Of a stretch of 64,000 bases of DNA, positions 11,210 through 23,548 are shown piece by piece. The position numbers were made by a program, and so were the translations under genes. Position 1 is the stretch's first letter; each line of letters begins with the position of its first letter. This DNA comes from Epiperipatus broadwayi (taxonomy: Eukaryota; Onychophora; Udeonychophora; Euonychophora; Peripatidae). Under the pieces are notes generated by a model. That model was not told where the DNA came from and did not search any database. It saw only the letters and a program-made list of their open reading frames with translations. The stretch covers positions 25,741,053 through 25,805,052 of the forward strand of contig JAQFVV010012394.1 of the NCBI GenBank assembly GCA_028023455.1, written 5' to 3'.

Positions 11210-12373
11210 CTAGCTTGGGCATTGAGTAAGGTGAACCACTAACAGATACCTTTCTTTATTAGATGGTGGCAAAGGCCTGTTGAAGTCTATAGCTAAGATC
11301 TCATTTGGTCTTGTTGATATGATAGATTTAATCGAACTGATAAAACTTTGGTTCACTGACATCGCCCTCATGTACACTTGACATTGTTGGATTACCATTA
11401 GGGCGCCTTTGTACATTCCAGTCCAGTAAAATCAATTTTAAGCGTCTGTTTAGTTTTATGGGCTTGTAGTGTCCATATAAATGATGCATGTATTGTATGA
11501 GTGGATTTTTTAGCCTGTCAGGCATCTCTACCCTCCACTCATCCTTCTCACTGTACATTTTGTATAAGATCGTTTTCTAACTTGTATTGCTTAAGATCAT
11601 CAGCCATATACAGAACTTCCTCCCCATTTAATGTCTTAATAATTGCGATCAGTTTTTCATCTTGGGGCTGTAGATCATGAATATTTACTAAATCGTTCTC
11701 TGCATCCTTATTGAATATTGTATCAATGTTGATAATGCATGCGTGGATTTCAACTTAGTACATCGGCTACTATGTTTGCAGATCTTTTACAGTATTAGAC
11801 TGTATAGGTGAATTCTTGTAGCAACAAGCTCCATCATCTAACCAATCAGCTGTTAATGAGGTAGCTGTGTTTCAAGAATTCAAGGCTCTTGTGGTCTGTG
11901 CTCACTATTACCTCTGATCTGAGCAGCATCTGTCGAAATTTTTTGGAAAGCCCACACTATTGCTAGTATCTCTGGACTTTTTAGCAGGTGGCTAATGAAA
12001 TAGAGGATCCTCAATTGGCTGTCCTCCTGCATTTGGGATAGCGTCACCCCTAATCAGTAACCACTATTATCGGTTTGCACGATGAAGGGTTTATTAAAAT
12101 CAGAAAAAGCTAGCATGGTTTGCTCTAGAAATCCTGTTTTAATTTCCTCAAATGCGTTGTCTTGCTCTTCGGTCCAATTTCATTTTTCTTCTTTTCTGAT
12201 AAGTTTCAGCAACGGTTCCATACCGTCAGAAAATTTTTTGTAAAAATGGATGTAAAAATTACAAATCCCCAAAAATGATCAGATTTGTTTTTTATTTGTA
12301 GGCTTTGGAAAGTTTTTTAGGGCACTGCACTGATCTTATCAGGATGAGGCCTCATCCCACTGCAACCAATGAT

Positions 12374-12479
12374 ATGTCCTAAGGTCACTACATTACTAAT
12401 TTGTGAACTTTTCTCAAAATTGACTTATGTCCTAAGGTCATTTCATTACTCATTTGCGAACTTTTCTCAAAATTGACTT
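12374..12479. repeat. Tandem duplication, 53-bp unit x2
   Basis: The unit starting ATGTCCTAAGGTCA at 12374 repeats at 12427 with a few substitutions. It lies inside the decayed gypsy RT region, so it arose after or during decay of the element. Confidence 0.85.
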
Positions 12480-12974
12480 TGATCCCTTTATCATGGCATT
12501 CTTTAAAGAATTTTCCCAAATGTTGAAAGCGTTCAACAGTAGATGAGGCAATTAGGACATCTACATAAATAGCGAGATCATTTGCTTGATCTCAGGAGAG
12601 AGGTTTGATCCAGGTATCTAATTAAATGATCGGTGAGACTATTTATCAATCCGAACGGCATTCGATTAAACTGTTATGCGATGTCTTCATATCGGAAAGC
12701 GGTGTATTGGGGATCCTACGAGTAGAGTTCTATCTGCCAATAGCTGGAGGTCAAGTCAAAATTAGAAAATATTTTTCCCAAACCTCATGAACAGTTCGTG
12801 GATGGACGGTGGTATAGCCCTGTCAGGAATGGTAATTTTGTTTAGTTGCCTAGCATATATCTCATTGAGTCATCTATCTTCTTCACTGTCACTATAGGAT
12901 TGCAGTATGGAGAAGAGCATTTAGAAATAATCCCACTCAAGCATCTTGTTGATCTGCTTGGTTATATCCTTGCG

Positions 12975-13066
12975 ATATTGGGATTTGACTTGGATTGAAA
13001 TTCCTAGTCTTTGAATAAGGATATTGGGATTTGACTTGGATTGAAATTCCTAGTCTTCGAATAATT
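12975..13066. repeat. Tandem duplication, 46-bp unit x2
   Basis: The unit ATATTGGGATTTGACTTGG... at 12975-13020 repeats at 13021-13066 with about one or two mismatches. It lies within the decayed gypsy element. Confidence 0.88.
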
Positions 13067-14524
13067 TGATGCATTACTATTCCTGGCAACTCGGAAAATA
13101 TTCTGATTTAGTTATCAAGGATGGACCTTAATTTGCTCTTGTCATCATCATTAGTCAAAGGGACACTTAATGCTACACAATCAATTTTTGGTATGTCAAA
13201 TCTCGGCAAGTGTAATTTCTAAGACCTCATCACTTATCCCGACAGTTGTTCATGCATAGGAAGTAGGAAGTCTGCCCCTAATATGGCTTCATGAATGAGA
13301 TCGTTTAAGATAAGGAATACATGATAGAATATTGTTTGGCTGCCCATTTATCTCTACCCAGATTTACTTTTGGACCAGTTTGGCCATCCTGTTGTTGGCC
13401 AGGGTCACCTGGACTGATCTCAGTGGTAGGACTTTAGCATTAGGATTTTATATGTAATTTTATTGTAAAGGTCCATCGATACCATGGACATCTGGCTTCG
13501 AGAGTCAATTAGTGCTCTAAGTCCTCAAGCAATATTTCTATCATGAGGCAACTTTGCAGGGCATAGCTGAGTGTTCTATCTTTTCATGAATATGTCATTT
13601 TGGTGATTTCCCTGACAAATGTTTTTATTTTGTTCCTATTACTTAATAGGGTTGCTTGAGATAAGATCTCTCTTGTATCCATTTAGTTTGTTGTGCTCCT
13701 GTTTTTGATTGGCGTTTTATTAACCCCGAAGTCGATGGTTTTGGTATGGTATCGGGGGTCTCAAAATGTATGTTTCAGGCTCTGCAGTTGTTGGCTATTG
13801 ATCTCATCATCTCTATTATTGGTAGGTATTTCACCATTCTCCTTTCATTTTTGGTGTTGGCCATTGTTCCTTATTCTATTGGAGCTAATGGCATTGATGG
13901 GGATTTTTTTCCTTCCTTTTTGCCAAATTTACCATTTATGTTTTGGCTATTGATATCCATACTATTAAACAATTCTGCCAGTCTCTCAATGCAACAAAGG
14001 TTATTGCATATTAACGATTGCTTGATCTTCAGGGGAAGGTTATGCCGAACTATGTGAAGGATTTGCCTCTCGCTTAGTAGGTAAGTATCCAAGCTTTTTA
14101 ACCTGGTGATCTTTCTCATTTCATCAAGTTCTCATCTGGTGTGTTCTGGTAATTCTCTTGCATTATCTGATATAGTAATGCTCTCTATTTTAGTTCCAAG
14201 AGCACTTTATTATTAGGGACTTGTAATTATAGGTTGACGGGGTATGGAACAGCGACTCCCACCATGCCAATGCATCGTCCAGCAAATGGCTGTATGCGAT
14301 TATGATCTCCGCTTCAGGTCCAGGTTTCTAAGATGTTCAGTAGGGGTTTCAGTGGGTAAGCCTTTGAACATCTTCATATTAACAAATTGATTGACTGAGT
14401 TCACTATATCATATTGTAATGACTCTTGAGTTAACTTTTCTATTGGTTTGGTCAACGACTTCCCAGGGTTTTCTTTCTTTTGACCAGTGTCTTTATTCAT
14501 ATCTATGTGTTGTAAGGGTGTCAT

Positions 14525-15126
14525 CTCTACTCTTCCTTGATTCCAATTGTGGGACCTATTTTATTATGATTCCTTTCTTGGCCTAAGACTCTTTCAAGGG
14601 GAGAATATATATATTTCCCATGTGTGATCTCCTTTCTTCTTGTGATCCTTTGCCCTGTGAGCTCCTTTGGGTTATTTCTTTAGTTGGGCTTGTAAGTTAT
14701 TTTGATTCTCGGTCATCTTTTTGAGGCCCTCATTATTTCGCGGGATTTCTCGATCACAACTTGTGCTTTCGTTAGTCTCGGATTATCCCCCTCCTTTCAT
14801 TTTCACTTCTACATTGGTCATCCTATTATTCTGCATGATTTCCATGGCCCTTATTTTTGAATCTACTTTCTCTATTTACCCCTTCACTTGTGATTCCTGT
14901 TGTTCTTTCTTTTTATATTGAGGCATAAGCTCACATGCTCGCATAATTTCCGCAATTTCATCATTAAATCAGCCTTCTAGCCATCTCTCCAATTCCATCA
15001 TTCTATTTTGACATTTGGAGTCCATTGTTTCGATATCTTTCATCCCTCAATCCCAAAATTTGGTTATTAAGCATTACGAATTCCATTTTCATTCATTATT
15101 CTGTTTATCCATTCTATTTTCTAAAT
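14525..15126 (-). other. Probable 5' flank or leader of the decayed gypsy element
   Basis: The GC content and codon-like texture of the gypsy remnant continue to about 15060, but no gag motif or LTR was recognised. The block ends at the foldback starting at 15127. Confidence 0.35.
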
Positions 15127-15430
15127 ATAACATATAATAACCACATTCCACTGTTTTTACACTTTAAAGCAAAATATATTTATTAATTTTACAGTTTCGA
15201 CTGTTCCTAGTGGCTTTCGTCAGATCTTATTATCTACTAAAACTTTCTTTCCTCCATCATTTTGGTGGAGGAAAGTAAGTTTTAGTAGACAATAAGTTGA
15301 TGGAGGAAAGAAAGTTTTAGTAGATAATAAGATCTGATGACAGCTGCTAGGAACAGTTGAAACTGTAAAATTAATAAATATATTTTGCTTTAAAGTGTAA
15401 AAAGAGTGGAATGTGGTTAATATATGTTAT
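15127..15430. mobile_element. Foldback element with hammerhead-like words, about 304 bp
   Basis: Outer arms ATAACATATAATAACCACAT and ATGTGGTTAATATATGTTAT pair, and pairing continues through the Ser-codon-free interior to a centre near 15260. The arms each carry a CTGA(C/T)GA word and a GAAAC word in order on the same strand: minus strand 15224-15218 and 15198-15194; plus strand 15334-15340 and 15359-15363. A related fragment (ACAGTTTCGACTGT) recurs at 17065. There is no coding capacity. It could be a foldback of two Penelope-type terminal sequences or an ordinary MITE. Confidence 0.75.
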
Positions 15431-16491
15431 ATATTAGAAAGGCAAAAATAAAAAAGGAAAGACGAAGAGAAACTATTGAAGTTTATTTTTTAAACTGAGT
15501 CAGTTTGGCTATATTTAATTTCATGGATCCCATCCCTGATTTCAATCCAGCAAGATCTGCCTTCATTTGGTCCAACTTACTATTTTGTTGGTCAATCATT
15601 GTTAGCATCATAATCATAATCTGCTCTCTTGGCTTTTCCACAACCATTATTTTTTTTTAAAGCAGGTGTATTTTATCTCCAATCCTCCAGGATATCTCAT
15701 TGTCCTGTTCCATTATATCCTCTGAAATGGACACTTCTATCCCCCTTTTTTTAAACAGGATTTTGCCTATCCTTTGTTCCTAACTCCTCTCTGATCTCTG
15801 CTTTACACGATATTTGCTAGTTTTATAATGAACTATTTTTTTAACAATAAGACTCATTCAATATCACAGGTTTCACTACATTCAGACATCTACTATAAGC
15901 TAATGTTTATTTCCTTCTCATCCAGCACTTCAGGTTATCATGCAATTTGTTCAGATCTCCAATTAATTGGTTAACTATCAGCTATTTTATTATTATTTTT
16001 AGTTCCTCATTTATCAGATTTCCACCTGCCACATATTAAGTTAATTTAGCTCCCATATTATTGTAACATTTTAATTTCTTTGAATTTGCTATTCATTAAA
16101 TAATCTTAATTCTAATTCTTTCGAGACACTGTGTAATATGTAAAAGTGCTATTTCTAGATTCAACCTTTGATGAAATAATCCTGTAGGTTCAAGATTATT
16201 TCATAGCAGTATCGTTTGTAGTGGCATGATAACCTATGGTTTTGAAATCGTTACTGATCATTATATAAATTTTACAATGTACGATGATATGACAACCATT
16301 TGAGTTCATGCCCCAACATGTTGGACACCATTTATAATGGAATGGAGGTTATTAAGTGTGTGATCCGGTCCCATTAATGACCAATTACTGGGGCTAGATG
16401 ATACTATACAGTATCATCATTAGAAATCTGATAGCACACTTAATACCACTGTTCCGTTACAATATATATACTCATACATACCCATACCTAC
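15431..16491. other. Intronic sequence, no gene seen
   Basis: AT-rich sequence. A short inverted pair near 16370-16450 (TTAAGTGTG ... CACACTTAATA, with GATGATACTATACAG/CTGTATAGTATCAT-like core) suggests another small foldback, and the rest is featureless. Confidence 0.4.
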
Positions 16492-16631
16492 CTTAGAGTC
16501 TGAAGCTGTTGTAATTTTGGAGATGATCCAATAAATGATTTCTGATCCATGAAATCACAAATTTCCTCCATTATATTAAATTGAAGATCTTTTAAACCCT
16601 CTAAATTTTCTTCCAATTCTAAACATGAAAT
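16492..16631 (-). CDS. BLM: BLM-like helicase exon carrying the BDHCT / helical-bundle segment
   Basis: The acceptor TTTTGTAG is at 16639-16632 and the donor CTAAG|GTAGGTATG at 16492/16491. The exon is 140 bp, entering in phase 0 and leaving in phase 2. The peptide includes ENLEGLKDLQFNIMEEICDF and ends LQQLQTL. MEEICDFMD aligns with MEHICKLID of human BLM, and the following LQQ...R...RRLTE (continued in the 7733-8251 exon) matches the LLQQ...RR..LTE of the same region. In BLM helicases this N-terminal helical bundle mediates oligomerisation. The match rests on my memory of one short segment, so family assignment is probable rather than certain. Confidence 0.72.
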
Positions 16632-19287
16632 CTACAAAATATGAGAATTAAAAATAAGATTCTTTAAGATATAATAAATTAAATTTTATTATTAGATCCA
16701 TTAAAATATATATATATAAACAATAACATCACACAAATTCCTCAAATAAAATATAAATATTCTAACTGAAAAAAAAAAAGACTTAAAACAAAATAAATAT
16801 TCAGATATAAATTTGAAAAACAGGAAAGACTTAATTGTAATTCATTTTTTGTTTGTTTATGATGATAATATCAGTAGCAAGACTTAACATTGCTATCTAT
16901 AATAAATCATTTTTATAAATTCAAAATAAATACATGCAAATCTATATAGAGAAAAGCTTTATTCAATCCTAATAGCATAGTATGCCATATATATTGCTTA
17001 TAACACTTCTTTCTTATACACTTTAATGCAACAAATTTTCTTAAAAACTTCTTTATTCTCCTTACAGTTTCGACTGTCCCTAGAATGCTTTCAACTACTT
17101 GGTAATCATATTCATAGCAATAGTTTTATGAAGAGTTTGTGATATTTATTAAAGAATAAACAGTATAGGGAATTTGCATACAATTTGAATGCTAGATGTA
17201 AATGAGTTCATTTTTGAAAGGGAAGGCAGGATTCTTTTTAGGATTAAAAAAAGCTTTTCTCCATATACATTTGTATGTAATTTATCTTGAATTATATTTT
17301 CACAGAAAAAGTTTATTAAAAGTTTTGAAAGTAATACAACTCCCTTCTTCTTCCTATTCTTATGTATAAGAAAGTTGGAAATGGTATAAAAGTTTTGAAA
17401 TTACGTTTTTATAATTATAGATAAATTGTAAAAAAAAAAAAAAATTATATAACTGAAATTTTTTAAATTATTATTACATTTCTTCATCCATTAAATGAAG
17501 ATGTGAGATATAAAATCATATTAAGTAAGCATAAAGAAAAAGCTCCATAAACGTTCCTTATTATAGGAACAAAATCCGAGCAAGGTTTTTTTTCAATACA
17601 ATTAATTTTTTCTTTCTTTCTCATTCGCATTTTTGAAAATTTTTATTAAAATAAATAATTTCATCTTTAAACTTAATTAACACAACTTGAGTTAATAAAT
17701 ACATATATAATAATAAGATTGGTAAAATTCCCTATGTAATCTTTTAAACTTTTATGAAAATGATTTTTGGAATTTAAGTTTGAAAATATTTATGTATGCA
17801 TTTGTTTGTATACATTTTATTATAAATATATGCATAAAGAAAATACCTAAATTATGGTGAAATGTAAAATTATATTCCACAAGAATGTGTGGACAATTAA
17901 TGAATAATGCAGCAATAAAATTTAAAAAAATTGCTAATCCATACTTTCAATGCAGGACATCTTTATCATAGCCAGATCCAAATAAGCTTTGCTTAGCCAT
18001 TTTTTTCAAATTTTAATGCCATATTATTTACTAAATGTAAAGTAGTTAAAAAGCTCGAGAAAGAATTAAAGGTAAAATGAAAGAATAGAGAAGGCCATAT
18101 TTTAAGTTATTAATGATTCATATATAAAAATCTAATTTCACTTCTCATATTTAACACAACCATGTCATATATATTTTCAAATTATTAAAGGTAATGATTT
18201 TAAATGCTGAAGCATTTTATAAAATAAATTATCGCATGACTCTGTAAGCTTACATTTAATCTACATTAACCCTCTCTAGAATTAAATCTATAAAAGCATT
18301 GAGTGATGAATGATATTAATCTGTAAAGCAGACTCAATTCATGATAATAGCTACTCTTGTAGAAGCTGCATTAGTAATTAATAATAAGTACTTATAGAAA
18401 AGTATAAAAATTTGATTACTTATAATTAATATTCCTTACTAATTTATAATGATAATTAAATGTAGTACAAAGCCTTAAAATGTTTGAACAAAGCACAAAT
18501 CTCTCTAACAGTATAAAGTAAAATATTGTTCATTATCAGTAACCAGTTGGAAAGGGTTTTATGACTTTTTTATTTTACCTTCTAACTAAGAATAGACATC
18601 TATTTTCTGATCAGTAATTGAATGTCCATCTGGTTAGCTATGGCCAGTTATCTAAATAATTCTGCCTGAAAATTCACAGGCTTCTGAAAAATTTTCAAAT
18701 TCTGACTGAATTCGAATTCCAAACATAAGAATGTTTGGGCAGATTGGCTAATCACTACTGAATAATGTCATTCATTATTTATATATAAATGCATTCACAA
18801 ATATAAACATAAAAAGAAATGTTACTACAGTAAAGTCCATAACTATATATTTTAGTGACCTCCGCTATACTAAGCATCTCTGATTTGGTGGGAAAAACAA
18901 GTTTAAATCCTAAAATACTCAAAAGATTTGCAAAGCATCAATTTAAATACAATAAAATGAATAGATTAAACTACGGGTTTAGCATAAAAATTTCCAACCA
19001 GAGACAAGCCACAATCATAAATATATCATCTGTTTGATTACCATCTACTGGCCATTAATTACTCTATATATGAAATAATATTAGTGGTGAAAGACATGAA
19101 ATATATAAAGTCCTATCTATTAAAAATAAGGATTCTAAGTCTTATTATGCTCCATTACATATGAACCTGATGCTTTTTTGATATTAATATTTTCAAAGGT
19201 TTAAGATTAAATAAATTTTTTAAGCATATATCATATCACTAAACATCTCATGATCACTATTTCTTATGCTAGCACATTACTGTTATT
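16632..19287. other. Intron, AT-rich, one repeat fragment
   Basis: The stretch at 17063-17095 (ACAGTTTCGACTGTCCCTAG) resembles the inner arm of the foldback at 15127. No other gene or structured repeat was seen. Confidence 0.45.
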
Positions 19288-19478
19288 AAAACAGGCAAAA
19301 CTCTCCATACAGTAGTGCCACTCAGTGCCTCACTGACGAAGGCTACAAGCCAGAAACTAGTCTAGGGATATTGGATGTGTAGTCATTAGATAGGGATTTT
19401 ATGCACAAGCCTTCTGTCATCCATTGATCACTCTGGTTGGCACCGAGTGGCACTACTGTATGGAGTTTTGCCTGTTTC
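19288..19478. mobile_element. Foldback MITE, family A, copy 2 (about 190 bp)
   Basis: Termini AAAACAGGCAAAACTCTCC and GGAGTTTTGCCTGTTT match copy 1 at 4438. The inside keeps only one of the two arms of the core (AGAAACTAGTCTAGGGATAT), so it is a shortened derivative. The left flank (CATGATCACTATTTCTTATG) is the reverse complement of sequence on the right of copies 1 and 3, so the element family extends beyond the obvious termini. Confidence 0.82.
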
Positions 19479-20437
19479 ATATATCATATTCCATGTATAT
19501 GACTGGTGATTTCAATACATGTTTTTATTATCAAACCTTTGCAGCAATACGAACTTTATCAAAAAATGTTTTACTTATATTAGTACAAATTAAAAAATTA
19601 TGGGTTATATTTTCTAGCAGAATATGCATGTATATATTTAAAAAAAGAAGATAAATTGTAAATATATAGAAACATTACTAGAAAGTCATGTCAAAAAAAA
19701 AAAGGATTCATGGTATACTTATCTTAAAAGCAAAATGTTTTTTTTTACTGATTTCACTTAATTCTTTAGTTTACAATTTTGAATCTCAAGTTCTCTTTGG
19801 TAAAAGCAAAAACCAGTATGTGGATGGAATTACTAAAGATGGCGCTATAGAAGAGAACTGCTCTTGTTTGTGAAATATCTGCCATCACAATAGTTTAATA
19901 TCTGCGGTAATAAAGTGAATTTTGCAGAAAAACGTATAAGACATTGTGTTCTATTTTAAAATAAATTATTAAATTCCATTAGTATGGTTACAAAAGTATA
20001 ATAAAAGCTAGTGAATTACAATATCAAATACAATTAGAAATTTATGTTAATTTCTCTGTTTGCAAGCAGACTGAATAACAAGGCATAAAACCAACAATCC
20101 TAAAACCATCTATTATTACTCAATTGTCAAAGAAAGTATGCTACTGCTTGCTAAATTTGTAATATAATTTATTCTATACTTCAAATATTAAAACTACATT
20201 ATAGATTTTAATATGGTAAAATACTATTAATAAAACAAAATTATACTGACGATGAATATTACGCAGATTTTTATAAGCAAGATATCAGGACAAAACTGCA
20301 CTGAACATCAGAGAATACACATTGTAATCTGAAAGATATCAAAGCAAAGCTGATAAAAAGATTCTCATTTCTTTATTTATCTTTAAAAGTCTCAGAAAAC
20401 ATTTTAGCAATTAAGTGATGATTATTTAGTACCCATG
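19479..20437. other. Intronic sequence, no gene seen
   Basis: AT-rich. Two short open frames here lack splice signals or recognisable similarity. Confidence 0.4.
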
Positions 20438-20515
20438 TTATGTACATGATCAATAAGACATCACTTGATTCTGGCATTATGTACATGATCAATAAGACAT
20501 CACTTGATTCTGGCA
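20438..20515. repeat. Tandem duplication, 39-bp unit x2
   Basis: The unit TTATGTACATGATCAATAAG... ending TTCTGGCA at 20438-20476 is repeated without visible change at 20477-20515, so it is a recent duplication. Confidence 0.92.
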
Positions 20516-20521
20516 AATTTT

Positions 20522-20759
20522 TCTATTCTCACTACTTTATGCCATCTAGTGTAAGCTCTAACAAACAGTAGATGCAAGAAGCTCCATGTGCACTGATCAA
20601 AAAATACAAAAAGCTCCTCAATGATGAAAGCCACAAGCTAGACACTAGTCTGGAATATTTGGCCAGAACAGCACTGGATAAGGATTTATTAACCACTACC
20701 ATTTGGAATTTATTGATCACTAAGGCTTACACTAGATGGCATGTAAGTAGATGAGAATA
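20522..20759. mobile_element. Foldback MITE, diverged relative of family A
   Basis: The ends TATTCTCACTAC ... GTAGATGAGAATA and the inner pair GCCATCTAGTGTAAGC / GCTTACACTAGATGGC form terminal inverted repeats. The centre has GATGAAAGCCACAAGCTAGA and ACTAGTCTGGA, close to the core of copy 1, while the outer termini differ. Confidence 0.75.
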
Positions 20760-21590
20760 AATATATTTTCGTATGCATACCCATTTGTTAAGCTGACTTG
20801 CATAGTCTATTAATCTGTTCAAAGTTTTAAAAAATATATTATACAACTCAGCATTTTTCTTCAAAGAGAAATTTCTAATGTGCAAATTCCAAGTAATACA
20901 AAAGTTTTAATCTTTATATTGATAATCAATCTATTTCTTCTGGATATATGCTTGTGAGTATGCCAAAAATGATGGTTATCAAGAAAAAAATAAATTTCAA
21001 GACTAATTAATCATCCAATATTGATAAAAAAAAAAAAATAGACATTATTATTAATTGAAGAGCGAAAATCCAAAAGTAATGATCACTTAAAATATAGCAT
21101 TTACCACTAATGAGAGATGATGTACACTTGAGAATATTAGGTATATGGTTTACTTTTATAACTGTTAGTGTAAAATTCAAGTTACTCCAATTTCAACAAT
21201 TTACATATTCAACAAAACTGACAAACTTGATATAAATATAATGATCGATAGATTTTTATCAATCTTAAGAAAGTATTGATTTTGTTGTATTATCAAGATT
21301 TGGCCTCCTAAAAGTACAGTTTTAAATAAGTAATAGCTATTATATTAATTTTTTGATCCCAAGGATAAGTGTTTGTTACTTCATACAGATGTCAAGGCCA
21401 AAGGCTCACATTGGGATATATAAGAAGTAGTAATTTTATTAAGAATTAAATAAAGTCAGTTATTAAAAATGTTAAAATTAGTTTAAGATAAAAATTAACT
21501 TAATTATTAGTAGATGGTTTGAAACTTAAAAAATATGCTCTCTATAAGCTTAATATTTCCAATACATGTGACTAATAATGATAATATCTT

Positions 21591-21744
21591 AAAACAGGCA
21601 AAACTCTTCGTATAGTAGTGCACACAGTGCCAGCCAGAGTAATCAATGGCTACCAGAAGGTTTGTGCATAAAATCCCCTGGCATCCATTGATTACTCTGT
21701 CTGGCACTGAGTGGCACCACTATATGGAGAGTTTTGCCTGTTTT
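21591..21744. mobile_element. Foldback MITE, family A, copy 3 (154 bp)
   Basis: Termini AAAACAGGCAAAACTCTTC and GAGAGTTTTGCCTGTTTT bound arms with GCCAGCCAGAGTAATCAATG and its complement. The ACAAGCTAGAAACTAG core is absent, so this is the shortest copy. The right flank contains AAGCATAAGAAATGGTGATC, shared with copy 1. Confidence 0.85.
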
Positions 21745-22371
21745 AATAACAGTTATGTACAAGCATAAGAAATGGTGATCATGTGATGACAATATCTATA
21801 TAAAAAAATGTATCAATATAAAAAAAGTTTATACAAGATTAAACACAGGTGTAGTTCTTTATCCATGCAACTGTATGAAATAAATAAGAGTTAAAATGTT
21901 TTTATTTAAAATATATTTAGTTATTGCTAGAATTATAAATGCAGTAAATCTGAAAGCAGATATGTGATCATAAACCATAACTGGAAACCTGCCTAGAATG
22001 CAATGAAACCATTATTCACATGTTCTTAATAAAAAAAATGCAGATTCTATATTTTTAAAATGCCCATTTTGGATATGTCAGTTTTAAAAATATAAGTAAT
22101 AAACATATTTTAATTTCACAATGTATAATAATTCAAATAAATATATATATACAAAAACGATCATATTTCAGAATATTGTTAATAGTTTTCATTAGTTAGC
22201 CCCAATGATTAATTCATGTTTTTAGATAAACAATCATTCAGAAAAAGAAAAAAAATCACTCATTCTATCCATGACAAATCATTTTTATATCAGCCCTAAT
22301 TTTATAAATTAAATCAAGTTTTGTATTATTTTATATGGTAGCCATTTACATGGATTGTGAATTTTACAACT

Positions 22372-22445
22372 CTGAAGACAACTATTCAATAGCCGAAACT
22401 AACAGCTATTTTTGAAAATTTGAATGTAATAAAATATTGTATATG
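22372..22445 (+). repeat. Terminal-motif fragment: CTGAAGA-hairpin-GAAAC
   Basis: CTGAAGA (22372-22378) is followed by a small hairpin (CTATTCAATAG) and GAAAC (22395-22399), then sequence ending in an AATAAAATATT poly(A)-like signal. The same layout recurs at 50353. It is probably the 3' end of a retroelement, possibly Penelope-like. The class is inferred. Confidence 0.4.
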
Positions 22446-22514
22446 CATTGTGTTAAGAACATAAAAGAATATGTTAGCATTATTTGTTTATATATTAAAA
22501 AATAAGAAACTTAC

Positions 22515-22611
22515 ATCACTTGGAATCTTACTGAGAAGAGGATGTTGATTCAAGTTTTCCAAATTGGAAATTTTTGTACTGGGCTGACTTAAAGCTTCAG
22601 ATTCAAATTCT
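22515..22611 (-). CDS. BLM: BLM-like helicase exon
   Basis: The acceptor TTAATGTAG is at 22620-22612 and the donor AGTGAT|GTAAGTTTC at 22515/22514. It is 97 bp, entering in phase 2 and leaving in phase 0. The first base completes CAA (Gln) with the CA left by the 38968-39092 exon, and the end meets the 16492-16631 exon in frame. The peptide EFESEALSQPSTKISNLENL... is hydrophilic, as in the disordered part just before the BDHCT segment. There is no conserved motif of its own; support is strand, phase and strong splice sites. Confidence 0.65.
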
Positions 22612-23384
22612 CTACATTAATAAATAAACAAACAAACAAAGAGAGAAATTAAACATTTTATACAAACTTAGTTAATATATTAAAAATAACACATAAAATT
22701 TAAATTAAAAAATAAAATATTATTGAAATAAATTGAATAACAAATAGTTTTAATTAGTTTTACATTTATAAATCATTTTTATACCAACTTTATTAGATAA
22801 CAAATTATACTATTTATTAAATAACAATAATTCTAAATATTATTAAATTATAAATATATTTAATTATCTGTTAAACAGATTAAGATAAGTTTATTAAAAA
22901 TAATTTCAGATATACATTATAACTTTCACTACTATCTCCAGTCATTTAGTTTTAGTTCAGAAGTGGTCATCATGAGGTTTTTATATCGTAGGTCATTTCT
23001 TGCATTAACTATGTCAGTGCTATGTTTATATTACCATGCGTTCATCCTATAATTACATGCACAGAAATTCTGACCCAAATCTTTTTTTACTTTCTTTGAT
23101 TTCTAACATTCATTTCTTGTCTTTCTATCAGTTTTTCCTTCTGAAATTAGAATGACCCTATTCACTTAGAAGAAAATATAATAAACAATGAACAATTATT
23201 TCTAACATCTATAACTAAATTAATCAGCTTTATTCTTTTTCTACTTCGTTCTCCATATTCCTTTGCATTGTATTTTTCAATAGAACCTACAAAAGATCCA
23301 AATCTTCTTTAGCTAGCTTAACCTTTGGATCTCTTAAAAATCAAACAGACATGGAACACCTTAATTATCTCACAGTATTATGCC
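22612..23384. other. Intronic sequence, no gene seen
   Basis: Very AT-rich with no recognisable feature. Confidence 0.4.
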
Positions 23385-23548
23385 TTCCTATATATATATG
23401 CAAATTTACAAATAAATATTTAAAAATACAGTATTTAAAAGCTTATAAAAAATATATGTATAACCGTCACTTAGGAGCGCTTTCAACCAACTTGTGGCTT
23501 TGTCAACTATCACATTTAAAATGTCAGCTTTCCCATAATTCTATGATG

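Larger units (their letters stand above)
11210..14524 (-). pseudogene. Decayed Ty3/gypsy element (gag-protease-RT-integrase order)
   Basis: On the minus strand, in order, there are: gag-like peptides (14524-14300; 14119-13871 with RHNLPLKIKQSL); an aspartic-protease-like stretch ALIDSRSQMSMVSMDLY (about 13515-13465); reverse transcriptase pieces (about 12915-12600) with PYCNPIVTVKK, NKITIPDRAIPPSIHELF, then FDLTSSYWQIELYS and NRMPFGLINSL; and an integrase remnant (11558-11210) with LYGHYKP and EILAIDFNRPLPP. Frames change repeatedly and stops interrupt every domain. The YXDD motif is not recognisable and no LTR pair was found. Two local tandem duplications arose inside the RT part. This is an older, separate copy from the one at 574-1829, sharing the EILAIDF-type integrase sequence but clearly diverged. 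Confidence 0.85.

Noticed and set aside
13693-14057. Plus-strand frames of 86 and 103 codons
   Set aside because: They are antisense to the gag-like part of the decayed gypsy element on the minus strand.
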